A stretch of 64,000 bases of DNA from an uncultured Eubacteriales bacterium (GTDB lineage: Bacteria; Bacillota; Clostridia; Peptostreptococcales; Anaerovoracaceae): NCBI GenBank assembly GCA_902790905.1, contig CADATO010000003.1, positions 1 through 64,000 on the forward strand. Direction: 5' to 3'. The position numbers were made by a program, and so were the translations under genes. Below are positions 52,454 through 60,653 of the stretch, in pieces. The stretch's first letter is position 1, and every line of letters begins with the position of its first letter. A model generated the notes under the pieces. The model had not been told where the DNA came from and made no database searches. It saw nothing but the letters and a program-made list of their open reading frames with translations.

Positions 52454-54649
52454 ATGTCAGTTTTGTCTAGTCGTAAGAGAGCAGTCATTATATTTGCAGT
52501 GGTTCTTCTGTTGCTTGGAATCATGGCAATGCAGCCGCCTGTAGACAGCTATGCAGCGCCTACGCGGTTCACTCTGTCTCAGGCTACCTACCCTACTGCG
52601 CTTAAACAGGGGACTTCATTCAGCCTTCGCGGTACTCTCACCGGGGTGAATACGATCACGAAGGTAGAGGTGGGAGTCGCTGCCTCTTCGTCCGGAGCTT
52701 ATCTGAACGGGTTTTATTATGTTAAATCCGGATTGAACGGGAAGAGTTTTAGCATATCGAATGCGGACAGTTCATTGAAATTCGGGAACCTGTCTCCCGG
52801 CAGTTACTACTACCGGATAACCGCCTATGACGGCCAGGGCAGTGAAGTGGTACTCAACCAGCCGTTTACGGTTTCGGGCACACAGACCACAGCGGCAACA
52901 GGAACGTGGAAGAGAGAAGACGGGGCATGGTACTACTATTATCAGAATGGCTCGAAAGCAACAAACGGCTGGGTGCATGACGGCAAAGGATGGTGCTGGC
53001 TGGATGGCGACGGAAAACTCGTCACCAACCGGTGGTTCATGTATAAAGATGTGTGGTATTACCTGAAATCCAGCGGCTATATGGCAGCAAATGAATGGGC
53101 GAAAGCCAGCAAGGGATGGTGCTGGATGAACAGCGATGGCAGGCTTGCTGTCAGCAAGTGGGTCTGGTACAAAGATTTCTGGTATTTCATCAAAGATGAT
53201 GGATACATGGCTGCCGATGGATGGGCAAATGATGGAAAAGGTTGGTTTTGGACAGATAGCGAAGGCAGACTGCAAACCAGCGCATGGGTCAAATCCAATG
53301 GGGCCTGGTATTATATGCAGCCCAGCGGGTATATGGCTGCAAACAGGTGGATCAATGACGGCCGCGGCTGGTGCTGGATGGAAAAAAGCGGACGGATGGC
53401 CGCAAACAGATGGGTCAAAACAGGCGGTCAGTGGTATTATCTGAAGTCCAGCGGTTATATGGCTGTTGGGCAGTGGTTTCATGATGGGGTAGGTTGGTGC
53501 TGCGCAGATAATGATGGCTTGCTGATGACAAACTGCTGGTTTAAATCCAACGGAGTCTGGTACTATTTTAAATCCAGCGGATACATGGCAGCCAATGAGT
53601 GGATCAAGGACAATGCAGGCTGGTGGTACTGGATAGACGCAGAGGGGCATTATATAACAAATGCCTGGATTGGCAATGCGGATGAGTGGTATTATATGGG
53701 GTCGAATGGGCATATTGCAAAAGGCCCGTTGGGATTCGACGACTATCTCGACCAGGCAGGATTTCCGGACAGTTACAAACCGGCGCTGCAGCAACTTCAT
53801 AAGACACACCCGAAATGGGTTTTTTATGCCGATGCGACGGGTGTTTCATGGAATGATCTGATGACAAAACAAAAGGTTGTAGGGCGGAATCTTGTTGAGC
53901 CTACAAGCAGCGCTTCATATATCAACCAGGCATATGTCGGCAGTTCGTTTGACGGCCGGTGGAAACAGGCTTCCGATGCGGCAATCGCCTACTATCTGGA
54001 TCCCCGGAATTTCCTGACGGAGAGCGGAATATTTCAGTTCCTCGACCAGCGAAGTGCGTACAACCCCGGGACAAAAGAGCAGATTGAAACATTGGTGTCA
54101 TCAAATAGCTGCTTTATGAACACGGATGACTATATTTCCTGGATATACAATGCCGGGAAAAATTCCGGCGTGAACCCCTGCGTATTAACAGCCATGGTCA
54201 TTATGGAACAGGGTTGGCGGGGAACCAGTGATCTGATCAGTGGAACGAACAGCAGTTATCCGGGCATCTACAATCATTTCAATGTCGGCGCCTATACAGC
54301 CGGCGGAATGAATGCGATTACACGCGGCCTCTGGTGGGCGAGCGGGGCAGGTTCCGGCGCCACTTCTTTCGGACGCCCGTGGAACACCGTCGAAAAGTCT
54401 CTGACCGGTGGGGCAGCACATTATAAATCTGGATATATCGATAATAACCAGTACACATATTACACCAAAAAATTCAATGTCATGAACGGCACATCCGAGG
54501 TTGGTACACACCAGTACATGACAAACGTAGATGGTGCCTATTATGAAGGGGCGATTGCAAAAGGTGCTTATGTGAATGACAATACGAGGGTTGTTTTCCG
54601 TATTCCGGTGTTTAATAACCTGCCATCTAAGGCCTGCCCGAAACCGTAG
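52454..54649 (+). CDS. Glucosaminidase (GH73-like) autolysin with choline-binding repeats
   Basis: 731 residues. Signal peptide to about residue 35; an Ig-like domain (36-145); about 14 choline/cell-wall-binding repeats of 21 residues (about 150-425), again alternating GWCWM and WYYL forms; then a glucosaminidase-type catalytic region (425-731) with YYLDPRNFLTESGIFQFL, LTAMVIMEQGW and YNHFNVGAY. It should cut between GlcNAc and MurNAc in peptidoglycan, like pneumococcal LytB. The ATG at 52454 is used because AAGGAG lies 13 nt before and the signal peptide starts there; the further-upstream TTG lies in the terminator hairpin. Confidence 0.88.
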   Translation: MSVLSSRKRAVIIFAVVLLLLGIMAMQPPVDSYAAPTRFTLSQATYPTALKQGTSFSLRGTLTGVNTITKVEVGVAASSSGAYLNGFYYVKSGLNGKSFSISNADSSLKFGNLSPGSYYYRITAYDGQGSEVVLNQPFTVSGTQTTAATGTWKREDGAWYYYYQNGSKATNGWVHDGKGWCWLDGDGKLVTNRWFMYKDVWYYLKSSGYMAANEWAKASKGWCWMNSDGRLAVSKWVWYKDFWYFIKDDGYMAADGWANDGKGWFWTDSEGRLQTSAWVKSNGAWYYMQPSGYMAANRWINDGRGWCWMEKSGRMAANRWVKTGGQWYYLKSSGYMAVGQWFHDGVGWCCADNDGLLMTNCWFKSNGVWYYFKSSGYMAANEWIKDNAGWWYWIDAEGHYITNAWIGNADEWYYMGSNGHIAKGPLGFDDYLDQAGFPDSYKPALQQLHKTHPKWVFYADATGVSWNDLMTKQKVVGRNLVEPTSSASYINQAYVGSSFDGRWKQASDAAIAYYLDPRNFLTESGIFQFLDQRSAYNPGTKEQIETLVSSNSCFMNTDDYISWIYNAGKNSGVNPCVLTAMVIMEQGWRGTSDLISGTNSSYPGIYNHFNVGAYTAGGMNAITRGLWWASGAGSGATSFGRPWNTVEKSLTGGAAHYKSGYIDNNQYTYYTKKFNVMNGTSEVGTHQYMTNVDGAYYEGAIAKGAYVNDNTRVVFRIPVFNNLPSKACPKP

Positions 54650-54699
54650 AGGGATGGCTGGCAAGAAGCTTTCCGGCAATATGTGATTGGAGATTTGAA

Positions 54700-55371
54700 A
54701 TGGGATATGCAGTGAGGGATAAAAAAGAAATACTAAAGATCCGCTGGTTACTGGCTGTAATCATCCCGGTCATTTGGTTATTTGGTTACATGCAGTCCGC
54801 CTATGCCGTCGATGCATACATTGATGCACAGCCGGCAGATGTCGAAATCGGACAGGATGTTGAAGTGACCGTTGTCTTCAGCGGCGACAATGTGGGGCGT
54901 GTCAGAGCAGTACTGGAATATGATCCGAACGTGCTGAGTTACCAGGGCGATGGAGATGACAGCGGGACGGTTTCTCTGTCTATGGCAGGAACGGGGGATA
55001 GTATTGTTTATCAGCTCCCATTTAAAGCTGTGGGCGCAGGCGATTCCACGCTGAGCATGACACCGCTGGATGCCTACGATTTGGATGAAATGAACGTGCC
55101 GCTTCCGGAGCAGCAGACAATGTCGGTCAAAGTATCGGCCCCGGAAGGAGCGAAGCCGGATACTGCGGCGCAGACCGAAAAAACCGAGCAGCCGGATCCG
55201 GATGTGCAGGAAACGCAAAAGCCGGCGACGGATACTGACAATGCCGGGAAAACTGATAAGGAAGACAAAGAAGAGCACACCCGTTCAAATCTGACCATTT
55301 GGCTGCTTGGAGGAGTGGTACTGGTTTTGGGTGTTGTATTAGCGGTGCTCGTTGCACGCAGAAGGAACTGA
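54700..55371 (+). CDS. Cohesin-like surface protein with C-terminal membrane anchor
   Basis: 223 residues. Signal peptide (about 12-32). Residues 35-135 have the pattern of cohesin-like/Ig-like beta domains: AYIDAQPADVEIGQDVEVTV, then LEYDPNVLSYQG, then YQLPFKAVGAGDSTLSM. A Thr/Glu/Pro/Lys-rich stalk (140-190) leads to a C-terminal membrane helix (194-217) and the basic tail ARRRN. Cohesins bind dockerins; I see no dockerin in the window. The partner is unknown. It lies between the glucosaminidase and the LCP gene on the same strand, and may share their transcript. Confidence 0.6.
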   Translation: MGYAVRDKKEILKIRWLLAVIIPVIWLFGYMQSAYAVDAYIDAQPADVEIGQDVEVTVVFSGDNVGRVRAVLEYDPNVLSYQGDGDDSGTVSLSMAGTGDSIVYQLPFKAVGAGDSTLSMTPLDAYDLDEMNVPLPEQQTMSVKVSAPEGAKPDTAAQTEKTEQPDPDVQETQKPATDTDNAGKTDKEDKEEHTRSNLTIWLLGGVVLVLGVVLAVLVARRRN

Positions 55372-55396
55372 GCAGTCATTAAGCCGGGGTAATCAT

Positions 55397-56470
55397 ATGA
55401 GTGATAATAACAGTAGAAAAAGCAACGCGGGAAAAAGGCGGGTTAAAAAATGGCAGAAGATCCTGATTGCGGTCTTATCGGTATTACTGATTGCCGCAGG
55501 AAGTGCTTATGGTTTTGTCATGCACAAACTGAACCAGATTGAAAGAGATCCGGATCTTGACCTAAGCGCACTGAAGACGGTCGAGGTGCCTGACTACCGC
55601 AACATTCTGCTTTTGGGCATAGACACCCGAAATATGGATGTTGCAGATGGTTCGCGTTCTGACGCGATTATGATTGCAAGCATTAACGAGAGCAGCAAGG
55701 AGGTCAGAGTCACCTCCATTTATCGGGATACACTGCTGAAGATGGGGGATTGGGACAGTTACGAGAAGGTCACGCACGCGCATGCCTATGGCGGTGTAGA
55801 AATGACGCTCCAAACGCTGAATCAGGCACTCGATCTGGATATGACCGAGTATGTGGAATTCAATTTCAAGGCTGTAGCGGATGCGGTGGATGCAGTCGGC
55901 GGTATCACAGTTGATGTGAAAGAAAGGGAAATCGAGCAACTCAATAAATACACGATCGAGTCGGCTAACAGTATAGGAAAAACCGACTACCATCTCGTGG
56001 AGGAACCGGGAGAGCAGGTTCTGGACGGTGCACAGGCGGTATCTTATGGCCGGATCCGCAAGGGTGTGGGTGATGATTATAAGCGAACCGAACGGATGCG
56101 GATCGTGATGGAACTGCTGCTGGAAAAAGTCAAGCAGATGAGTGTGAGCGAGATTAACGATCTGCTGTCAATTGTTCTTCCGCAAATCAAAACAAACTTG
56201 ACAAATACACAGATTCTAGATTTAATGGCTGATGTGAATAAGTACGAGGTTACTGACAGTATCGGGTTCCCATTCCAGAAATACGGGACCTATATTGACG
56301 GTGTCTCGGTAGTAGTGCCGCTTGACTGGGAAGCAGATGTCAGTCGTTGGCATGAGAAGATGTTCGGTCAGACGGGGTACGAAGTCAGCCCGCAGGCCAA
56401 AGAAATCAGCGACCATATCAAGGCAGAAATGCTTGATGAGGCCAGGCCGGACGAGGACTACGAATACTAG
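55397..56470 (+). CDS. LytR-CpsA-Psr (LCP) family glycopolymer ligase
   Basis: 357 residues. Short cytosolic head, one membrane helix (about 22-43), then the extracellular LCP domain: ILLLGIDTRN near 75, RSDAIMIASIN near 92, VTSIYRDT with the catalytic Arg near 110, THAHAYGG near 130 and SYGRIRK near 220. LCP enzymes move teichoic acids or capsule from undecaprenyl carrier to peptidoglycan. In this window it is the likely ligase for the phosphocholine-bearing glycan. Start ATG 55397 is chosen because the residues before it are not typical. Confidence 0.92.
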   Translation: MSDNNSRKSNAGKRRVKKWQKILIAVLSVLLIAAGSAYGFVMHKLNQIERDPDLDLSALKTVEVPDYRNILLLGIDTRNMDVADGSRSDAIMIASINESSKEVRVTSIYRDTLLKMGDWDSYEKVTHAHAYGGVEMTLQTLNQALDLDMTEYVEFNFKAVADAVDAVGGITVDVKEREIEQLNKYTIESANSIGKTDYHLVEEPGEQVLDGAQAVSYGRIRKGVGDDYKRTERMRIVMELLLEKVKQMSVSEINDLLSIVLPQIKTNLTNTQILDLMADVNKYEVTDSIGFPFQKYGTYIDGVSVVVPLDWEADVSRWHEKMFGQTGYEVSPQAKEISDHIKAEMLDEARPDEDYEY

Positions 56471-56520
56471 ACGGCAGAGGATCGTCCGGGCATTCAGGAA
56501 AACCGTTAAAACATAATATT

Positions 56521-56567
56521 CAGATCAAAAGCAACCAAAGTTCATTCTCAAGAGATTGATCTGTTTT
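56521..56567 (+). terminator. Weak terminator-like hairpin after the LCP gene
   Basis: CAGATCAA (56521-56528) and TTGATCTG (56556-56563) pair perfectly, with a 27-nt loop, followed by TTTT. The long loop makes it uncertain; the next gene's ribosome site follows at 56571. Confidence 0.35.
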
Positions 56568-56584
56568 ATTGGGGGCTTTTGATT

Positions 56585-57738
56585 GTGAATTCATTAGATC
56601 AGAATATTTGGGTGTATCGGGCAACACCGATGTTCAGTAAAGAGAACCGGGACTGGTCAGTTGACCTGCTCCGCGTGTTTTCGTGCTTTATGGTCTGCAT
56701 TGTGCATGCGGCCGGAAGAACATTGCCCGGCTACTATGATTCCGTCGTGCTTGGTTCAACGGATTGGCTGTTCGTCACATTGTACCGTGGAATATTTGCT
56801 TCAGGCACGGTGCTGTTTGTCATGATCAGCGGGATCTTTTTTCTGTCGCCGGAAAGAAATGTGACAGCAAAAAAGTCTGGACTAAAAATGTGCCCAAAAT
56901 GGCTGCCGCCTATATTGGCTGGAGTTTTCTCTACGCATTCTATGAAATACGGCCCCACAGTCTAAATGAGATCATGTCGGGTACGTTTATCCGGCAGTGG
57001 CTGGAACAACCGGATCATATGTGGTACATCCCGATGATCATCTCTCTCTACATCATTGTTCCGCTTTTGCGTTACATCACGGCGTCGCAGGATGAGAAAC
57101 TGTTCAGGTATATTGTGATCATTTTCATCGCAGGAATCGCAATTCATACAGTTTTTGATTTCCCGGAGCTGCCGGCAATGCAGAAATGGACGCAGAATTA
57201 CATCTATCCGGCTCTGTGGGCAACTCCTTATTCGATCGTTTGCCAGTATATGTTCTGGATGTTGTTCGGGTATATTGCGTATACATACAGGCCGCGAAAA
57301 CAGGTCCGGCTGGTACTGTATGGCCTGGGGCTGCTCTCTGTAGTTCTCTTTGAAATCATCAATTATGTGTATTTCACTGAAACCGGAGCCGCATCGGCAT
57401 CTAATCTGGTACAGAAATTCAATTTGCTCATGTTCTTTAAGAACGTGTCAATTTTCTACATTTTCATATGCGGTTTTGAGGATATTACTTTTTCAGATAG
57501 AGCAAAAAAGTGGATTGCAAAAATGTCCAGTGCAACGTTGGTCATCTATCTAGCACACTGGCTGATCCACTCGATTCTGTTTGATCACGGATTCCTTTAT
57601 ACAGGGAAAATGTGTTTGCCCATCACTGCAGCGGCATGGGTGTATGCGATCATTTCATTCGTGGTGGGACTGGTTCTTGCAGAACTGACACATCTTGTGC
57701 CTTGGAAGAAGGCCTGGATAAAGGTGAGAGGTTTATAA
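56585..57738 (+). pseudogene. Acyltransferase-3 membrane protein split at a slippery A_AAA_AAG
   Basis: From GTG 56585 (GGGGG 9 nt upstream) the first frame gives a family N-terminus (DWSVDLLRVFSCFMVCIVHAAGR) and membrane helices, and runs as far as a stop at 56963-56965. The rest of the protein (GWSFLYAFYEI onward to 57738, about 9 helices) is in the -1 frame. Homology switches frames exactly at GCA AAA AAG (56867-56875): after a -1 slip the next codon is GTC, continuing VWTKNVPK. The joined product, about 384 residues, has the normal length. Either an A was lost, or ribosomes slip, or the A-run varies. The family O-acetylates surface polymers. Confidence 0.8.
56869..56875 (+). other. Slippery heptamer A AAA AAG
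   Basis: In the zero frame the bases read GCA AAA AAG, so the heptamer is phased as in E. coli dnaX for a -1 shift. A GGAAAG lies about 12 nt upstream and could act as an internal Shine-Dalgarno stimulator. I see no strong hairpin downstream. Confidence 0.6.
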
Positions 57739-57767
57739 AAAAAGATGCCGCAAGCGGCATCTTTTTT
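57737..57767. terminator. Bidirectional terminator between acyltransferase and hprK
   Basis: AAAAAAAGATGCCG, loop CAAG, CGGCATCTTTTTT: 13-bp stem with A-run and T-run on either side, serving both converging genes. Confidence 0.92.
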
Positions 57768-57770
57768 ATG

Positions 57771-58781
57771 TCACAGCTGTTTCAGCCCGTACATTTCACG
57801 AAGCTGCGGGGTGACGTCCTTGACCATGTTGGAGTCCGTGTCGTCGCCCGCGTCTTCGGCCATTTTGGCGTTCATGCGGTCGCAGAGTTCCTGGGCGGCG
57901 TTGTAGCCCATGTATTTGGCGCGCGCGTTGACGGCGGCGCCCTCCACGATGATGGCGACGTTGCGGCCGGGGCGGATCGGGATGGTGTGGCTGACGACAC
58001 TGATGCCCAGGAAATCAGTGTGCTGTTCGTCGAGCCCGAGGCGGTCGTAGGAGTCGTCCTTGTCGTATTCCTGCAGGGTGATGGCAAGGTCGATATTCAT
58101 GGTGTCCTTGACGCTCTCCACGCCGAACATGTTCTTGATATTGAGGATGCCGATGCCGCGCAGCTCAAGCAGGTGTCGCGTGAGCTCCGGCGCGTAGCCG
58201 ACCAGGGTCGCATCGGAGACTTTGCGGATCTCGACGATGTCGTCCGAAACGAGTCTGTGGCCGCGGCGGATGAGCTCCAGGGCTACCTCCGACTTACCGA
58301 TGCCGCTGTCTCCCATGATGAGCACGCCGATGCCGTATACATCGACAAGGACGCCGTGCACGGTCACGCGCTCTGCGAGCTGGACTTTGAGCCAGCGGGT
58401 GAGCTCGGCGGTGAGGCTGGTGGTCGTCTTCTTCGACACGAGCAGCGGGATTTGGTTGCGGTGGCAGGCGGTGATCATGCCGATGGCGGGTTTGTTGTTA
58501 TTGGCGTAGATGAGGCAGGGCAGGTTGTGCGATGTGAATTCATCGTACGCGGCCCGTTCCTTCTCACTGTCGAGGCTCTTCACGTAGGCGGACTCGACGT
58601 TGCCCAGGACCTGGACGCGGCCCTCGTCGAAGTCGTAGTACCAGCCGGTGAGCTGCAGGGCGGGGCGGTTGATCTCCCAGGTCTCGATATATCTGTCATC
58701 GGTGGGGATCTCCGGAGTGAGGTTCTCAAGGCCTTCTTTTTCGATGAGATCGGTGACGGAGATCTTGACGTTGTTTGCCAT
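57771..58781 (-). CDS. hprK: HPr kinase/phosphorylase
   Basis: 336 residues. N-terminal domain (1-130), Walker A GDSGIGKSEVALELI near 160, capping loop LVSDD, and the family signature LLELRGIGILNIKNMFG near 210, then IPIRPGRNVAIIVE. Phosphorylates HPr on Ser46 in response to glycolytic metabolites, setting carbon catabolite control. Start ATG 58781 has AGAAAGGA 7 nt upstream; the extra residues before it are not family-like. Own promoter upstream. Confidence 0.97.
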   Translation of the reverse strand: MANNVKISVTDLIEKEGLENLTPEIPTDDRYIETWEINRPALQLTGWYYDFDEGRVQVLGNVESAYVKSLDSEKERAAYDEFTSHNLPCLIYANNNKPAIGMITACHRNQIPLLVSKKTTTSLTAELTRWLKVQLAERVTVHGVLVDVYGIGVLIMGDSGIGKSEVALELIRRGHRLVSDDIVEIRKVSDATLVGYAPELTRHLLELRGIGILNIKNMFGVESVKDTMNIDLAITLQEYDKDDSYDRLGLDEQHTDFLGISVVSHTIPIRPGRNVAIIVEGAAVNARAKYMGYNAAQELCDRMNAKMAEDAGDDTDSNMVKDVTPQLREMYGLKQL

Positions 58782-58860
58782 GGCGATTCCTTTCTGGTAT
58801 GCCGGCAGGGCCGGCTGACGTCCGCACAGATTGCTGGTGCGGAGCGATGCTTGTATCTTC

Positions 58861-58889
58861 AGTATAGGAGCAACGGCGGCGGAATTCAA
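58861..58889 (-). promoter_or_regulatory. Promoter of hprK
   Basis: Minus strand: TTGAAT (58889-58884), 17-bp spacer, TATACT (58866-58861). Confidence 0.75.
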
Positions 58890-58903
58890 TTGCAAAGCGT
58901 ATG

Positions 58904-58934
58904 AAAAAGACCAGCCCCGACGGAGCTGGTCTTT
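58904..58934 (-). terminator. Terminator of the NhaD-like gene
   Basis: Minus strand AAAGACCAGC pairs with GCTGGTCTTT around a 9-nt loop, with the T-run continuing (A-run 58904-58908 on the plus strand). Confidence 0.85.
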
Positions 58935-58988
58935 GTGGTTGGTGTGATATCGCTGCGCTGCAGGATGCAGTATGCGCAGATGCGGCGA

Positions 58989-60344
58989 TCAGTGGCCGTA
59001 CCGGACGAACAGCATGATCATCGAGATCGCGATGACGATGATCGTAGCAGGAGCACTGTACTTGCAGTATTCGCCCCAGCCGATCGGACGGTCGTTCTCC
59101 GAGGAGACGGAGCAGCCGACGACGTTCGCGGATGCACCGATCGGGGTCGCGCTGCCGCCGATGTCGGTACCCATGGACAGTGTCCATGCCAGCGTGGAGA
59201 GGTCGAAGCCTTCGACCATGGCGAGGTCCTTGATGATCGGGACCATGGTCGCTGCGAACGGGATGTTGTCGACGAACGCACTGGCGATCGCGGATACCCA
59301 GAGGATGATCGCGATGGTGATCAGCAGGTTGCCGCCGCTGACCTTCGCAATGAAGTTCGCGATGAGTTCGAGGATGCCTGTCTGCTCGAGGCCGCCGACG
59401 ACGATGAAGAGGCCGACGAAGAACAGCAGGGTCTTGTAGTCCACGCCAGCCATGATGTCCTTGAGCGCTTTCGCGTAGACGATCGCGGTGACGATGGCGA
59501 CGCCGATGCCGATGGTGGCAACGGTGAGGCCGGTCTGTGCGTGGGTGACGAGCAGGACGACTGCGATCGCGAAGATGATGACGCTGGCGAAGAAGTCGCG
59601 CTTGCTCTGGATGACTTCATTCGGTTCCGGATACTCGAGCAGGGACGGGTCTTTGACTTCGCTGCGGACCTTCTTGTGCATGACGATGTAGAAGTAGACC
59701 AGCGTGAAGATAAGACCGACGCCTGCGATCGGACCGGTGTTGGTGATGAAGTCGCCGAACGAGTAGTGCAGCGAGGTACCGATGATGATGTTCGGCGGGT
59801 CACCGCACATGGTGGCCGAGCCACCGAGGTTGGCGCAGAAGACTTCTGCAATGATCATCGGGCCCGGATCGAACCGCAGGAGTCTGGCCAGCTCGATGGT
59901 GGCGCGGGCCAGGAACAGGATGACCGTGATGCTGTCGATGAACATCGCCAGCGCCGCGGACAGTGTCATGAATGCGACGAGGATCTTGACCGGGTCGTAT
60001 TTGACGGCCTTGGCGAGGGTCAGGCAGAGCCATTTGAAGAAGCCTGCATGTCCCATGCCTTCGATCATGACCATCATACCGCCGATGAACAGGATCGTAG
60101 CCCAGTTGATACCGCTCGATTCTTCGGTGGCTTCGTGTGCCGCATACCAGAACGACGGATGGAAAATGTTCTTGAATGCCAGTGTGTCAATGATCGCCTG
60201 CGGGCTGCGCATGCAGACGCCGAAGACGAGAACGATCATCAGAAGACCGGCGCCGAGGGTGATCAGGTGCCGCGGGATCTTCTCCATGACGATCATCACG
60301 AACATGACGATGAAGATACTGACTGCGAGGATTTGCGTAATCAA
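58989..60344 (-). CDS. NhaD/ArsB-type (ion transporter superfamily) Na+/H+ antiporter
   Basis: 451 residues with about 12 hydrophobic segments. Features of the ArsB/NhaD group: WATILFIGGMMVMIEGM, DSITVILFLARATI, NLGGSATMCGDPPNIIIG, and near the C-terminus DNIPFAATMVPI and GSATPIGASANV. It exchanges Na+ (or another ion) for protons. The substrate is inferred from family. AAGGAGG before the ATG. Single gene between its own promoter and terminator. The long open frame on the opposite strand is a codon-composition shadow. Confidence 0.85.
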   Translation of the reverse strand: MITQILAVSIFIVMFVMIVMEKIPRHLITLGAGLLMIVLVFGVCMRSPQAIIDTLAFKNIFHPSFWYAAHEATEESSGINWATILFIGGMMVMIEGMGHAGFFKWLCLTLAKAVKYDPVKILVAFMTLSAALAMFIDSITVILFLARATIELARLLRFDPGPMIIAEVFCANLGGSATMCGDPPNIIIGTSLHYSFGDFITNTGPIAGVGLIFTLVYFYIVMHKKVRSEVKDPSLLEYPEPNEVIQSKRDFFASVIIFAIAVVLLVTHAQTGLTVATIGIGVAIVTAIVYAKALKDIMAGVDYKTLLFFVGLFIVVGGLEQTGILELIANFIAKVSGGNLLITIAIILWVSAIASAFVDNIPFAATMVPIIKDLAMVEGFDLSTLAWTLSMGTDIGGSATPIGASANVVGCSVSSENDRPIGWGEYCKYSAPATIIVIAISMIMLFVRYGH

Positions 60345-60472
60345 AGCGTCCTCCTTCGAATGATTAGTAATGGCTGTCTTTCACTCATGTGTGAATCGGA
60401 ATCGCACAGCAACCTGCCCGGCTGCCTGTGCGGGCATCGATGTTTCGCAAAAAAACATAAGGATGCACATAA

Positions 60473-60502
60473 ATTATAGCAGTTACCGTGACAGATTGTA
60501 AA
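60473..60502 (-). promoter_or_regulatory. Promoter of the NhaD-like antiporter
   Basis: Minus strand: TTTACA (60502-60497), 18-bp spacer, TATAAT (60478-60473). Confidence 0.75.
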
Positions 60503-60607
60503 GTTCCTCGAGTGTTGATTTTTCAATATTTATTGTCAAAGATTTATCAAAAGAGCACAGATATCGCACAGAGCGATTCCATGTGAAAAAACTGGACCAG
60601 AACGTGC

Positions 60608-60640
60608 GAAAATAAAATAAGAGCCCTGCGGACAGGGCTC
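60608..60640 (-). terminator. Terminator of gap
   Basis: Minus strand: GAGCCCTG, loop TCCG, CAGGGCTC, then TTATTTTATTTT. Confidence 0.85.
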
Positions 60641-60653
60641 TTGCAGGCGCCTC

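Larger units (their letters stand above)
60345..60653. other. Gene-free 309 bp between the antiporter and gap
   Basis: Holds the antiporter promoter (60473-60502, minus), its roughly 125-nt leader with a G+C-rich stem (GCCCG near 60433 with CGGGC near 60418), and the gap terminator at 60608-60640. The AT-rich stretch 60519-60560 shows nothing I can name. Confidence 0.6.

Noticed and set aside
51180-53720. Periodic repeats as a possible CRISPR or mobile repeat
   Set aside because: They are coding choline-binding repeats in two genes with conserved reading frame.
60345-60472. Na+ or other ion riboswitch in the antiporter leader
   Set aside because: Only a simple G+C stem is visible; no known riboswitch core could be identified by eye.
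58935-60479. 514-residue plus-strand frame opposite the antiporter gene
   Set aside because: Composition is Asp/Arg/Glu-rich nonsense mirroring codon bias of the minus-strand membrane protein, which has clear family motifs.
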